Positions 33,692 to 42,597 of a stretch of DNA of 64,000 bases are shown here, piece after piece; positions within the stretch are counted from its first letter, which is position 1; each line of letters begins with the position of its first letter. The notes beneath the pieces are model-generated. The model saw nothing but the letters and a program-made list of their open reading frames with translations. It had not been told where the DNA came from and ran no database searches. The position numbers and the translations under genes were made by a program. The stretch is from Methylobacterium sp. J-068. Lineage in GTDB: Bacteria; Pseudomonadota; Alphaproteobacteria; Rhizobiales; Beijerinckiaceae. The stretch lies in NCBI RefSeq assembly GCF_022829445.1, contig NZ_JAKSXY010000059.1, positions 62,001-126,000 on the forward strand, given 5' to 3'.

Positions 33692-34723
33692 ATGACGGAG
33701 TCTTCTCCGAAGACGCTGCTCGACGTGCGCGACCTCGGCGTCGCCTTCGACAGCGAGGTCGGCGCGGTCCACGCGGTCAACGGCGTGTCCTACGCGCTCC
33801 GCGAAGGCGAGACCCTCGGCATCGTCGGCGAATCCGGCTCCGGCAAGAGCGTGCACGTGCTGGCGATGCTCGGCCTGATCCCGCGCCCGCCCGGCCGCGT
33901 CACCGGCGGCGAGGTCCTGTTCGCGGGCCGCGACCTCCTGGCCCTGCCGGAACGCGCATTGCGGAAGGTGCGGGGCGGGCAGATCGGTTTCGTGTTCCAG
34001 GACCCGATGAGTTCGCTCAACCCCGGCATGACGGTGGCTGCGCAGATCATCGAACCCTTGCGCATCCATCTCGGCCTCGACGGACGCGCGGCCCGCGCCC
34101 GCGCCAAGGACCTCCTCGACCTCGTGCGCATCCCGAACGCGGCCGCGCGCCTCGACCAGTACCCGCACGAGTTCTCCGGCGGGCAGCGCCAGCGCGTGAT
34201 GATCGCCATCGGCCTGTCCTGCCGCCCGAAGCTCCTCATCGCGGACGAGGCGACCACCGCCCTCGACGTCACGGTGCAGGCCGAGATCATCGGTCTGGTG
34301 CAGGAGTTGAAGCGCGAGATCGGCATGGCGATCATCTGGATCACCCACGACCTCGGGGTGGTGGCGGGCATCGCCGACACCGTGCAGGTGATGTATGCCG
34401 GGCGCATCCTGGAACGCGGCCCGGTGGACGACGTCTTCCGCGATCCGCGCAGCGCCTACACGCTCGGCCTTCTGCGCTCGCTGCCCGATCTCAGCCGGGG
34501 CCGGGCCGGGCGCCGGCGCCTGCACCAGATCGAGGGCGCCCCGCCCGACATGCGCCATCCGCCTCCGGGCGACCCCTTCGCGGTGCGCAACGCCTACGCC
34601 ACCCCGCGCTGCCTCGCCGAGCGGCCGCCCCTCGCCCAGGCGCCGGGGGCCGCGCCGGGCCACCTCGTCGCCGCCTGGTACGACCTGCCGGCGCGGCTCG
34701 CGGCCGAGGGTGTTTCGCGATGA
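33692..34723 (+). CDS. ABC transporter ATPase, DppD/GsiA-N type
   Basis: A 343-residue ATP-binding subunit. The Walker A motif is GESGSGKS at about 47-54. The Q-loop region is FVFQDPMSSLNPGM, the ABC signature FSGGQRQRVMIAIGL, the Walker B KLLIADEATTALD, and the switch histidine ITHDLG. The C-terminus carries the oligopeptide-transport extension typical of DppD/DppF proteins (RAGRRRLHQIEGAPPDMRHPPPGDPF), usually ending in a cysteine cluster; here only a single cysteine remains, in TPRCLAERPPL. The stop overlaps the next ATPase start by 4 bases. It forms a heterodimer with the product of the next gene. Confidence 0.92.
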   Translation: MTESSPKTLLDVRDLGVAFDSEVGAVHAVNGVSYALREGETLGIVGESGSGKSVHVLAMLGLIPRPPGRVTGGEVLFAGRDLLALPERALRKVRGGQIGFVFQDPMSSLNPGMTVAAQIIEPLRIHLGLDGRAARARAKDLLDLVRIPNAAARLDQYPHEFSGGQRQRVMIAIGLSCRPKLLIADEATTALDVTVQAEIIGLVQELKREIGMAIIWITHDLGVVAGIADTVQVMYAGRILERGPVDDVFRDPRSAYTLGLLRSLPDLSRGRAGRRRLHQIEGAPPDMRHPPPGDPFAVRNAYATPRCLAERPPLAQAPGAAPGHLVAAWYDLPARLAAEGVSR

Positions 34724-35649
34724 GACCGGAACCCGCCGACCGCTATCCGCTGCTCTCGGTGCGCAACCTCAGCAAGCATTACCCGCTGCGCACGTGGTGG
34801 GGCGGGAAGGGCGCGGTGTTCAAGGCGGTGCGGGATGTCAGCTTCGACATCCGGCCCGGCGAGACCCTGGGCCTCGTCGGCGAATCGGGGTCCGGCAAAT
34901 CCACCATCGGCCGGGCGGTGACGATGCTGAATCCGCCGAGCGCCGGCACCGTCGCCTTCGAGGGCGCCGATCTGGCCAAGCTCACCGGCCCGGAGATGCG
35001 CCGGATGCGCGCCCGCATCCAGATGGTGTTCCAGGACCCCTACGCCGCCCTGAACCCGCGCATGAGCATCGGCGACTACGTGGCCGAGCCGTTCCGGCTG
35101 CATCGCCCCGGCATGGCGCGGTTCGAGCGCCGCGACGAGGTCGAGGGTCTGCTCGCCCGGGTCGGGCTCGATCCGCGCTTCGCCCGGCGCTACCCGCACC
35201 AGTTCTCGGGCGGCCAGCGCCAGCGCATCTGCATCGCCCGCGCGATCGCGCTGAAGCCCAGCTTCATCGTCGCCGACGAACCGATCGCCGCCCTCGACGT
35301 CTCGATCCAGGCCCAGGTCGTGAACCTGCTGCAGGACCTGCAGGACGAACTCGGGATCTCGTACCTGTTCATCTCCCACGACCTGCGCATGGTGCGCTAC
35401 CTGTGCCAGCGCGTCGCCGTGCTCTGGCACGGCCGCATCGTCGAGATGGCCGAGGCCGACGCCCTCTACGACGATCCGCGCCACCCCTATACCCGTCGCC
35501 TGCTCGCCGCCGTGCCGGTGCCGAACCCCGTCGCGGAGCGCGCCCGGCTCGCGGGCGCCGCCCTGATGCCCCCCGCCGACCCGGATGCCTGGGGCGCCCT
35601 GGTCGAGGTCGCCCCCGGCCACTGGGTCGCGGGCGGCCACCACTCCTGA
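34720..35649 (+). CDS. ABC transporter ATPase, DppF type
   Basis: A 309-residue second ATP-binding subunit, coupled to the first by an ATGA overlap. An N-terminal LSKHYPLRTWWGGKGAVFKAV segment with the extended insertion is typical of DppF/OppF. Walker A GESGSGKSTIG, QMVFQDPYAALNPRM, the signature QFSGGQRQRICIARAI, Walker B FIVADEPIAALD and the switch ISHDLRM are all present. The C-terminus ends HPYTRRLLAAVPVPNP and the usual regulatory extension. All catalytic residues look intact. The gamma-glutamyltransferase-like gene follows after 20 bp. Confidence 0.93.
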   Translation: MRPEPADRYPLLSVRNLSKHYPLRTWWGGKGAVFKAVRDVSFDIRPGETLGLVGESGSGKSTIGRAVTMLNPPSAGTVAFEGADLAKLTGPEMRRMRARIQMVFQDPYAALNPRMSIGDYVAEPFRLHRPGMARFERRDEVEGLLARVGLDPRFARRYPHQFSGGQRQRICIARAIALKPSFIVADEPIAALDVSIQAQVVNLLQDLQDELGISYLFISHDLRMVRYLCQRVAVLWHGRIVEMAEADALYDDPRHPYTRRLLAAVPVPNPVAERARLAGAALMPPADPDAWGALVEVAPGHWVAGGHHS

Positions 35650-35669
35650 ACCTCCGAGGACACGCTGCC

Positions 35670-37247
35670 GTGAGAGACTTCTCGAAGCCGGGGCGCTCGC
35701 CCGTCTACGCCGCCAACGCCGCCATCGCGACCTCGCATCCCCTGGCGACCCTCGCGGGCATCGAGGTGCTGCGCTCCGGCGGCAACGCGGTCGATGCCGC
35801 CATCGCGGCGGTGGCGGTGCAGGGCGTGGTCGAGCCCGCCATGACGGGCATCGGCGGCGACTGCTTCGCGCTCTACGCCCCGAAGGGCGCGGCGGTGCCC
35901 GTCACCCTGAACGGCTCGGGCCGCAGCCCGGCCGCCGCGCGGGACGCCTGGTACCTGGAGAACGGTGTTGCCATCGAGGCGACCTCGCCGCATGCGGTGA
36001 CCGTGCCGGGCGCCGTCGCGGCCTGGGCGCGGCTGCTCGCCGACCACGGCACCCGCAGCCTCGGCGACCTGTTGCAACCCGCCATCCGCTACGCGGAGGA
36101 GGGCTACCCGGTGCAGCCGCGCGTGGCCTACGACTGGGCCCGCAACCGCGACAAGCTGCGCGCCGATCCGGGCTCGGCCGCCGCCTACCTCGTCGACGGC
36201 GAGGCACCCCGGGTCGGCACGACGATGCGCCACCCCAAGCTCGCCGCCACCCTGCGGCGCATCGCCGAGCGCGGCGCGCCGGGCTTCTACGAGGGCCCGG
36301 TGGCCGAGGACATGGTCTCCCGGTTGGCGCAACTCGGCGGCCTGCACACGCTGGAGGATTTCGCGGGGGCCGCGCCCGAATACGTGACGCCGATCTCGAC
36401 GCGCTATCGCGGCTACGACGTCTACGAATGCCCGCCCAGCGGCCAGGGCCTCGCCGCCCTGATGATGCTGAACGTGCTCTCGCAATACGATGTCGGCGCG
36501 CTCTCGGAGCGTGACCGGGTCCACCTCTTCGCGGAGGCCTGCAAGCAGGCCTATCACCACCGGGACGCCCTCTTCGCCGATCCGGTCGTGAACGCGGTGC
36601 CGGTGGAACACCTGCTCTCGCAGGCCTGGCAGGCGCGGGCGCACGGGGCCATCGACATGGCGCGCGCGCAGGAGCCCGTGCTGTGGCCGGAGATCCGCCA
36701 CACCGACACGGTCTATCTCTGCGTGGTCGACCGGGACGGCAACGCGATCTCGCTGATCAACTCGATCTTCCAGGGGTTCGGCAGCGGCATCACCGCGCCG
36801 GAGAGCGGCGTGCTCCTGCACAATCGCGGCTTCTCCTTCCGGGTCGAGCCGGGGCATCCCAACACCATCGGGCCGCGCAAGCGCCCGATGCACACCATCA
36901 TCCCCGGCATGCTGATGCGCGACGGCGCCGCGGTCGCCCCCTTCGGCGTCATGGGCGGGCACTACCAGGCCATGGGCCACGTGGAACTCCTCACCGGCAT
37001 CATCGACCGGGGCCTCGACGTGCAGGAGGCGCTGGATGCGCCGCGCAGCTTCGCCTATGGCGGCGGCATCGAGCTGGAGGGCGGCTTCCAGCCGGGCCTC
37101 GCCGAGGACCTGGCCGCGCGCGGCCACGTCACGGTGCCGGCCCCCGTCCCGATCGGCGGCGGGCAGATCATCTGGATCGACCCCGCCACCGGAATGCGCG
37201 CGGCCGGTTCCGACCCGCGCAAGGACGGTCTCGCCCTCGGCTATTGA
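35670..37247 (+). CDS. Gamma-glutamyltransferase-like Ntn hydrolase, second paralog
   Basis: A 525-residue GGT-family enzyme starting at GTG 35670, with CCGAGGA at 35654-35660; a longer frame runs back through the ATPase gene but is a shadow. SGGNAVDAAIAAVAVQG lies at about 37-52. The autocleavage site is DTVYLCVVDRDG, with nucleophile T347 aligned to T391 of E. coli GGT. FGSGITAPESGVLLHNRGF and MHTIIPGMLMRDG complete the small-subunit motifs. There is no signal peptide, so it would act on imported gamma-glutamyl compounds in the cytoplasm. It closes the ABC importer operon, so substrate import and cleavage appear to be made together. It differs markedly from the paralog at 25978; both keep the catalytic threonine. 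Confidence 0.9.
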   Translation: MRDFSKPGRSPVYAANAAIATSHPLATLAGIEVLRSGGNAVDAAIAAVAVQGVVEPAMTGIGGDCFALYAPKGAAVPVTLNGSGRSPAAARDAWYLENGVAIEATSPHAVTVPGAVAAWARLLADHGTRSLGDLLQPAIRYAEEGYPVQPRVAYDWARNRDKLRADPGSAAAYLVDGEAPRVGTTMRHPKLAATLRRIAERGAPGFYEGPVAEDMVSRLAQLGGLHTLEDFAGAAPEYVTPISTRYRGYDVYECPPSGQGLAALMMLNVLSQYDVGALSERDRVHLFAEACKQAYHHRDALFADPVVNAVPVEHLLSQAWQARAHGAIDMARAQEPVLWPEIRHTDTVYLCVVDRDGNAISLINSIFQGFGSGITAPESGVLLHNRGFSFRVEPGHPNTIGPRKRPMHTIIPGMLMRDGAAVAPFGVMGGHYQAMGHVELLTGIIDRGLDVQEALDAPRSFAYGGGIELEGGFQPGLAEDLAARGHVTVPAPVPIGGGQIIWIDPATGMRAAGSDPRKDGLALGY

Positions 37248-37255
37248 GAAGGCAC

Positions 37256-37273
37256 AGGCCGAGCCTCCGGCCT
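37256..37273 (+). terminator. Hairpin after the ABC/GGT operon
   Basis: AGGCCG and CGGCCT pair over a 6-base loop, 8 bp after the GGT stop, followed by a short TTC. The T run is poor, so this is a weak terminator candidate. Confidence 0.35.
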
Positions 37274-37346
37274 TCGCGCTCCGGTTGAGCCCGCGCGGTG
37301 CGCATTCGCGTCAACCGACTCACGGAAGATTCAGTCCTGGCGCGGC

Positions 37347-40300
37347 ATGCTGGCCCCGCCCGGACACGGAAAGTGCCGCGCAGGGTCGGGAACGGCAGAT
37401 GATCGGCGCAGCGTGACGAACCGGCTCGAGCCAGCCTCAGGGAGAAGGGACCCGGCCCCGGAGGCCGCGGCCTTCGGCCCGGACGCCCACGGCATCGCCG
37501 ACTGGCCCTTCGGCGCCGGACCGGCGCAGCCTTGGCAGGCCCATGCCTTGCCGGATGGCCGACCCTGGCCCCGCGTCCGCATCCTGACCCTCGCCGAACC
37601 GGAGACGCCCGGGCTCGACGCGACCCGCGCCTCCGTTCGGGGTCAGGCCTATACGGGTCTGCGGCACGACGTCGTCCCGAGGGACGGCGCGGCGGCGGCA
37701 CGCCTCGCCGAGGCGGTGTCCGACCCGGCCTTCGATGCTCTGCTGCTGCTGCGGCCGGGCGACATGCTGGCGCCGGATGCGATCGCGGCCCTGTGCCTCG
37801 CGGCCGCCCTCGACGGCGCCGAGATCGTCGCCGGCCTGCGGCTGGTCTTCGGCTCGCGGCCGCTGGGCCTCGACGCCCCCGCGATGGAGGGTCCGCTCAG
37901 CGACGGGGCCGCCCCCGAGGGCCCGCTGGCGCCCTTCACCGGCGGCGAGATGCTGCTGTCGCGCGCCCTGGTGGCGCGGGCCGGTGGTTTCGACCGCGAC
38001 GCGATCCATCCGGTCGCCGCGTTGTGGCCGCGCCTCGCCGGAACCGGCGCCCGGCTCGCGCGCATCGGCCGGCCCGTGCTCCTCCAGCGCGCCCTGGCGG
38101 ATCGCATCGCGCCGCTGCCGCCCGGCCTGTCCATCGCGGTCCTGACCGACCGCGGCTACGGTGGGGGTGCCGGCATCGGCCACCGGCGGTTGGCCGAGGC
38201 CCTGACCCTGGCGGGCCACCGCATCACGGACGTCGTGCTGGCGGACGAGTCGCCCCCGGCGGCGGCGGAATGGACGGAGCGCTTCCCGCGGGCCGAGGCA
38301 CGCATCGGGGAGGGGGGGTTCGATCTGGTTCTGGCCGGAAACCTCCATGGCGCCACCCGGAGCCTCGGAATCCTGGAGCGGCTCGCAGGCCACGTCCCCG
38401 TCGCCGCCATCCTGCACGACCTGTTCCCGCTGACCGGGCGCTGTGCCTTTCCGGGCGATTGCACGGTCATCGCGGAGGGCTGCGACGCGCGCTGCCCCTC
38501 CCCCACCGCCTACCCGCAACTGGCACCGAACCGGATCGCGGCCGCCTTCGCGGACAAGCGCTTGCGGCTCACCGGCCCCCGGGCGCCGCTCCTGCTCGCC
38601 AATTCCGACTGGACCGAGACCATCGCGCGCCGGCTCGCGCCGGCCGGCACGCGCATCGATCGCATCGGCCTCGGCTTCCCCACCGGGGTGTTCAGGCCGG
38701 GCGACCGTGCGGCCCTGCGCCGCGAACTCGGCCTGCCGGCCGGCGACGTCCTGGTGATGTTCGCCGCCGTCATCGCCGACGCGCCGGGCAAGGGCGCGGC
38801 CGAACTCGCCGCGATCCTGCGCCGGGTCGCCGGGCCGGGCATCGGCTTCGTCGCGGTGGGACGGCTCGACGATCCGGCCGCGTTCGGGTTGCCGAACCTC
38901 GTGGCGGCGGGGCCGATCGGCGACGAGGACAGCCTGGCGCGCTGGTACGGCGCCTGCGACATCTACATCACCGCGAGCCGCAACGAGACGCTGGGCCAGA
39001 CGCCCGTGGAGGCGGCCCTCTGCGGCACGCCGACCGTGGCCTACCGGTCGACGGGCCTGACCACGGCGGTGATCGACGGCGTGTCCGGCCACCTCACCGA
39101 GCCGGAGCCCGAGGCCCTCGAAGCCGCCCTGCGGGCCCTGATCGCCGACGCGCCCGCGCGCGGGCGCCTCGGCGCCCTCGGCCGCCTCGCCGTCGAGGGC
39201 CGCAACAGCCACGCGGCGGCCGCGATGCGGTTCGAAGCGGTCCTGGTGGCGCGGGGCATCCTGCCCGCCGACGCCGGCCACGGGCGCATCCGCTTCGCGC
39301 CCGCGATGCTCGCGCACTTCGCCATGGCGCGGGATCGGGCCCCCGGCCGCAGCGGCACCGTGCCGGCCGCCTCCGGCCCGGCCATCCGCGCCGCGCGACG
39401 GCTGAAGCAGGCCGTGCTCGGGCGCGGCCTGCCGCTCTGGCTGCGCCGGGGACTCTATGCGGGGGTCCGCGTGAGGGCCTGGGCGCGGTCGGGCCTCGGC
39501 GCGGGGAGAGGCGCGGCGGAACGGATCTCGAGCGCGCCCGCACGGGCGACGGCCCCGGATCGGATCTACGTCGACCACACCCACCTGCGCAGCCATGTCA
39601 CCGGCATCGAGCGGATCGCGATCGACCTGTTCGGCGCCGGGACGCTGCGGCCGCACCCGGTGGTGCCGGTCCGCGCGACGGGCGTCGCGCGGATGATCCT
39701 GGCCCAGCAGATCGGCCTCCCCCTGCGGGCGCTCCGCGATCGGCACGCGCGCGTGATCTTTCCCGGATTTCCGCCCGGCCCCCTCGCGACGCTGCTGCTG
39801 GGCCGGCGCGGCATCGCCTACATCCACGACACCTTCCTGCTCACCCGCCCGCAGGACCTGAGCTGGAAGAGCCGGCTCTACATGGCCCCGAGCTTTGCCG
39901 TCGCGCTGCGGTTCGGGCGCTGCTTCCTCGTCAATTCCCGGACCACCGGGATCGCCGTGCGCGCCTTCTGCCGGGCAGAGGCCCTGGTCGCCCTGCTCCG
40001 CCCGGCGGTCCGCGACGTGTTCGGCTTGGCCGGCATGGTCCCCGCCCCGGGGCCGAGGGCGGGCGAACCGCTCCGCCTCCTGGCGATCGGCACCATCGAG
40101 CCGCGCAAGGACTACCCGGCCGCCATCGCCATCGCGGCGGCCCTCAACGCCGCCGGGGTGAACACGGAATTGCACGTCGTCGGCCGGGTCGGCTGGGGAC
40201 GCCACGATTTCCTCGCGGCCCCGCCCCCGTTCCTGACCCTGCACGGCTACCGCGACGACGCGGCCCTGCGCCGGCTCGCCGAAAGCTGCCACCTCCTTCT

Positions 40301-40625
40301 CTCCACCTCGAAGGCGGAAGGGCTCGGCCTGCCCCTGCTCGAGGTCCAGCACGGCGGCCTGCCGATCGTCGCGCCCCACGGACCGGTCTTCTCGGAAGTG
40401 CTCGGCGCGTCCGGCCTGTTCATCGATCCGGGCGAGCCCGAGGTCGCGGCGGCGGCGATCCGGGATTGGGTCTTCGCCCCGTCCTTCGCGCTCGTGCCCG
40501 ATGCCTCGCGGGCGAATGTCCGGCGCTGGAACGAACTGGCGGCGGCCGATGCCGCGCGCTTCGCGCGGTATCTGCGTGTGGGTGCATCGGCCTACGCGGA
40601 TGCGCCGGACGCGGTCGTGGGCTGA
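37347..40625 (+). CDS. Three-module glycosyltransferase (GT2-like + two GT4)
   Basis: A protein of about 1090 residues that joins several glycosyltransferase units. Residues about 78-255 look like a worn GT-A/GT2 domain (RVRILTLAEPE, LLLLRPGDMLAPDAI). Residues about 258-650 form a GT-B/GT4 unit with AVLTDRGYGGGAG at the start and the EX7E pair E547/E555 in SRNETLGQTPVEA. After a basic helical bridge, about 740-1070 form a second GT4 unit with DRIYVDHTHLRSHVTGIERI at its start and an EX7E pair E991/E999 in KAEGLGLPLLE. Both GT4 sites look intact, so the protein could add two different sugars in succession. There is no signal peptide. The ATG at 37347 has no clear ribosome site and a GTG at 37413 is an alternative. 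It lies before the polysaccharide export gene and probably builds the repeat unit. Confidence 0.85.
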   Translation: MLAPPGHGKCRAGSGTADDRRSVTNRLEPASGRRDPAPEAAAFGPDAHGIADWPFGAGPAQPWQAHALPDGRPWPRVRILTLAEPETPGLDATRASVRGQAYTGLRHDVVPRDGAAAARLAEAVSDPAFDALLLLRPGDMLAPDAIAALCLAAALDGAEIVAGLRLVFGSRPLGLDAPAMEGPLSDGAAPEGPLAPFTGGEMLLSRALVARAGGFDRDAIHPVAALWPRLAGTGARLARIGRPVLLQRALADRIAPLPPGLSIAVLTDRGYGGGAGIGHRRLAEALTLAGHRITDVVLADESPPAAAEWTERFPRAEARIGEGGFDLVLAGNLHGATRSLGILERLAGHVPVAAILHDLFPLTGRCAFPGDCTVIAEGCDARCPSPTAYPQLAPNRIAAAFADKRLRLTGPRAPLLLANSDWTETIARRLAPAGTRIDRIGLGFPTGVFRPGDRAALRRELGLPAGDVLVMFAAVIADAPGKGAAELAAILRRVAGPGIGFVAVGRLDDPAAFGLPNLVAAGPIGDEDSLARWYGACDIYITASRNETLGQTPVEAALCGTPTVAYRSTGLTTAVIDGVSGHLTEPEPEALEAALRALIADAPARGRLGALGRLAVEGRNSHAAAAMRFEAVLVARGILPADAGHGRIRFAPAMLAHFAMARDRAPGRSGTVPAASGPAIRAARRLKQAVLGRGLPLWLRRGLYAGVRVRAWARSGLGAGRGAAERISSAPARATAPDRIYVDHTHLRSHVTGIERIAIDLFGAGTLRPHPVVPVRATGVARMILAQQIGLPLRALRDRHARVIFPGFPPGPLATLLLGRRGIAYIHDTFLLTRPQDLSWKSRLYMAPSFAVALRFGRCFLVNSRTTGIAVRAFCRAEALVALLRPAVRDVFGLAGMVPAPGPRAGEPLRLLAIGTIEPRKDYPAAIAIAAALNAAGVNTELHVVGRVGWGRHDFLAAPPPFLTLHGYRDDAALRRLAESCHLLLSTSKAEGLGLPLLEVQHGGLPIVAPHGPVFSEVLGASGLFIDPGEPEVAAAAIRDWVFAPSFALVPDASRANVRRWNELAAADAARFARYLRVGASAYADAPDAVVG

Positions 40626-40765
40626 CGGGATGGACGCCGCCCCGACCCATCCCCGCCGCGAGATCGGCCTGCGCCATTCGCCGCGTGGCGCCGCCCCGCG
40701 ATCCGGCGGCATCATCCCGAGGCCGGGGCACGCACCCACGGCAGCTTTAGAACCGCACGACGCCT

Positions 40766-40780
40766 TGGCACGAGGACTGC
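40766..40780 (+). promoter_or_regulatory. Sigma-54-type -24/-12 promoter before the polysaccharide export gene
   Basis: TGGCACGAGGACTGC matches the RpoN consensus TGGCACGN4TTGC at 10 of 11 defined positions; the single difference is C for T at the first base of the -12 block. The GG and GC pairs are correctly spaced. It lies about 138 bp upstream of the ATG at 40918, in a 292-bp gap with no other gene. Confidence 0.5.
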
Positions 40781-40800
40781 GACAATTAAGAAACCGGTAA

Positions 40801-40838
40801 CATTCCAATGACTTCGTGTCCCGATCTGACACGGAATG
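40801..40838. promoter_or_regulatory. Nested inverted repeat downstream of the sigma-54-like site
   Basis: CATTCC (40801-40806) pairs with GGAATG (40833-40838), and inside it GTGTC (40816-40820) pairs with GACAC (40828-40832). It lies just after the expected transcription start. It could be an operator or a structured leader of the polysaccharide export mRNA. Confidence 0.3.
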
Positions 40839-40917
40839 CGGGCGGGATGGGACAGGTGCATTCAGGAGGGCGCTTGGCCATCGCTGAAGGCGAAGGACAC
40901 GTCAGGAGACGGGACAG

Positions 40918-42396
40918 ATGTTCGACTTCGGAAGCCCGATCAGTGGCGAGCCGGTGACCATGGAGACGCCGCGCGCAACCGGCCCCGACGCGCGCGAGAT
41001 CCTGCGGCGCCTCTGGCGCGGCGGCTGGTACATCGTGCTCGGCGGCCTCGGCGCGGTCATCCTCGCCGTGGCGGTGCTGAACCTCGCCCGCCCGACCTAC
41101 ACGGCCAACACGCAGATCCTGGTCGATCCGGCGGACCTTCCGGTGATCGCCAACGACCTCAGCAACCGCCAGCCGCAGGCCGATAGCGGCGTGTCGATCG
41201 CCGAGAGCCAGGCGCGGGTGATCCAGTCCGACAACGTCCTGCGCCGGGTGGTCGAGCGCCTCGACCTGACGCGGGACGAGGAATTCGTCCTGCCCCCCTC
41301 GACCAATCCGCTGGTCGTCCGCCTCAAGGCGCTGCTGGGCATGGAGACGCCGCAGGGCAGCCGCGATCCCGTCAACATCGCCCTCGATACCCTGCGGCTC
41401 AAGCTCGGCGTGCGGCGGGCGGAGCGCACCTTCGTCATCGACGTCTACGTCCAGACCTGGGACCCCGAGAAATCCGCCCGGATCGCCAACGCGATCGCCG
41501 ACGCCTACTTCGCCGAGGAGGCGGGGGCCCGGACCGAGGCGGCCCGGCGCGCCTCGGACGCCCTCACGGGCCGCCTCGCCAGCCTCCGCCAGGGCGTCGA
41601 GGAGGCGGAGCGCAAGGTCCTTCAGTACCGCGAGGCGAACAAGCTCGTGACGACGAGCGGCCGGCTTCTCAGCGACCAGCAGCTGAGCGACCTGAACCAG
41701 CAGCTCGTCGGTGCCAACCTGCGCACCTCCGAGGCCAAGGCCCGCCTCGACCAGGCCCGGCACATGCGGACCGGCGAGGCCGGCACCGCCCTGCCCGAGA
41801 TGCTGCAATCCCTGGAGATGCAGAACCTGCGTCAGCAATACGCCACGCTCTCGCGCAACACCGCCGAACTCGCCACGCGGCTCGGCGACCGCCACCCCGC
41901 CATGGCCGAGCAATATGCCCAGCAGCGCGACCTCCAGCGCCTGATCCAGCGCGAGAAGGAGCGCATCATCGACACCTCGCAGAAGGACTACGACCGCGCG
42001 GTGGCGAGCGAGGCCGCGGTTCGCCGCAGCCTCGACCGGGCCAAGGCCGAGACCGCCGGAAACGACCGCGCCAATGTGGGCCTGCGCGAGCTCGAGCGTG
42101 AGCTCGAATCCCGCCGCGCGGTCTACGAGCCCTTCCTGCGCCGCTCGCGCGAGACCAACGAGCAGGAGCGCCTGAACAGCTCCAACGTGCGGGTTATCTC
42201 GTCGGCGACCCCCCCGCGCCTGCGGACCTGGCCGCCCTCGCCCAAGGTCGTCCTGCCCGTCGCGCTTCTGGCCGGGCTCGGCCTCGGCGCCGGGTTCGCC
42301 CTGCTGCGCGGCTCCCGCCGCGACCGGCACCACGACCGGCGCCCCCCGCCTGCTCCCGTCAAGGGCGCGCGAAGCTTCCGCGCCGTCGATGCGTAG
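40918..42396 (+). CDS. GumC/Wzz-type polysaccharide chain-length and export protein
   Basis: A 492-residue inner-membrane protein of the Wzz/GumC (PCP) family. A first membrane helix at about residues 39-57 (YIVLGGLGAVILAVAVLNLA) is followed by the Wzz domain (YTANTQILVDPADLPVI). A long periplasmic coiled coil runs from about 170 to 430 (repeated LRQQYATLSRNTAELATRL-like heptads). A second helix lies near 455-472 (VVLPVALLAGLGLGAGFAL). The short basic, proline-rich cytoplasmic tail has no Walker motifs, so the tyrosine kinase partner must be separate. It sets exopolysaccharide chain length and feeds the outer-membrane exporter. It is followed by the WecG-like gene at 201 bp and preceded by a sigma-54-like promoter. 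Confidence 0.88.
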   Translation: MFDFGSPISGEPVTMETPRATGPDAREILRRLWRGGWYIVLGGLGAVILAVAVLNLARPTYTANTQILVDPADLPVIANDLSNRQPQADSGVSIAESQARVIQSDNVLRRVVERLDLTRDEEFVLPPSTNPLVVRLKALLGMETPQGSRDPVNIALDTLRLKLGVRRAERTFVIDVYVQTWDPEKSARIANAIADAYFAEEAGARTEAARRASDALTGRLASLRQGVEEAERKVLQYREANKLVTTSGRLLSDQQLSDLNQQLVGANLRTSEAKARLDQARHMRTGEAGTALPEMLQSLEMQNLRQQYATLSRNTAELATRLGDRHPAMAEQYAQQRDLQRLIQREKERIIDTSQKDYDRAVASEAAVRRSLDRAKAETAGNDRANVGLRELERELESRRAVYEPFLRRSRETNEQERLNSSNVRVISSATPPRLRTWPPSPKVVLPVALLAGLGLGAGFALLRGSRRDRHHDRRPPPAPVKGARSFRAVDA

Positions 42397-42597
42397 CCGG
42401 CATCGCCACGATTCTCCTCGGATCGCGGCCGCCTCCCGGCCGCGTCCCGAGGTGGACGAGGCCCCGCCCCATCGTGCGAGCCGCTCCCGGCGACAGGATC
42501 GACCCGCACCGAAACCGCTTCGCACCAGGATCGTCATGAGATCGGAATGGCATCGGATGACGATCACGGCCGTGGGCGACCCGCGAGCGAGGACAGC

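Noticed and set aside
37437..40832. Open frame of about 1130 codons on the minus strand opposite the glycosyltransferase.
   Set aside because: It has the same shadow composition (R, G, A, H, D, Q-rich), no start signal and no conserved motif, while the plus-strand gene has two clear GT4 active sites.
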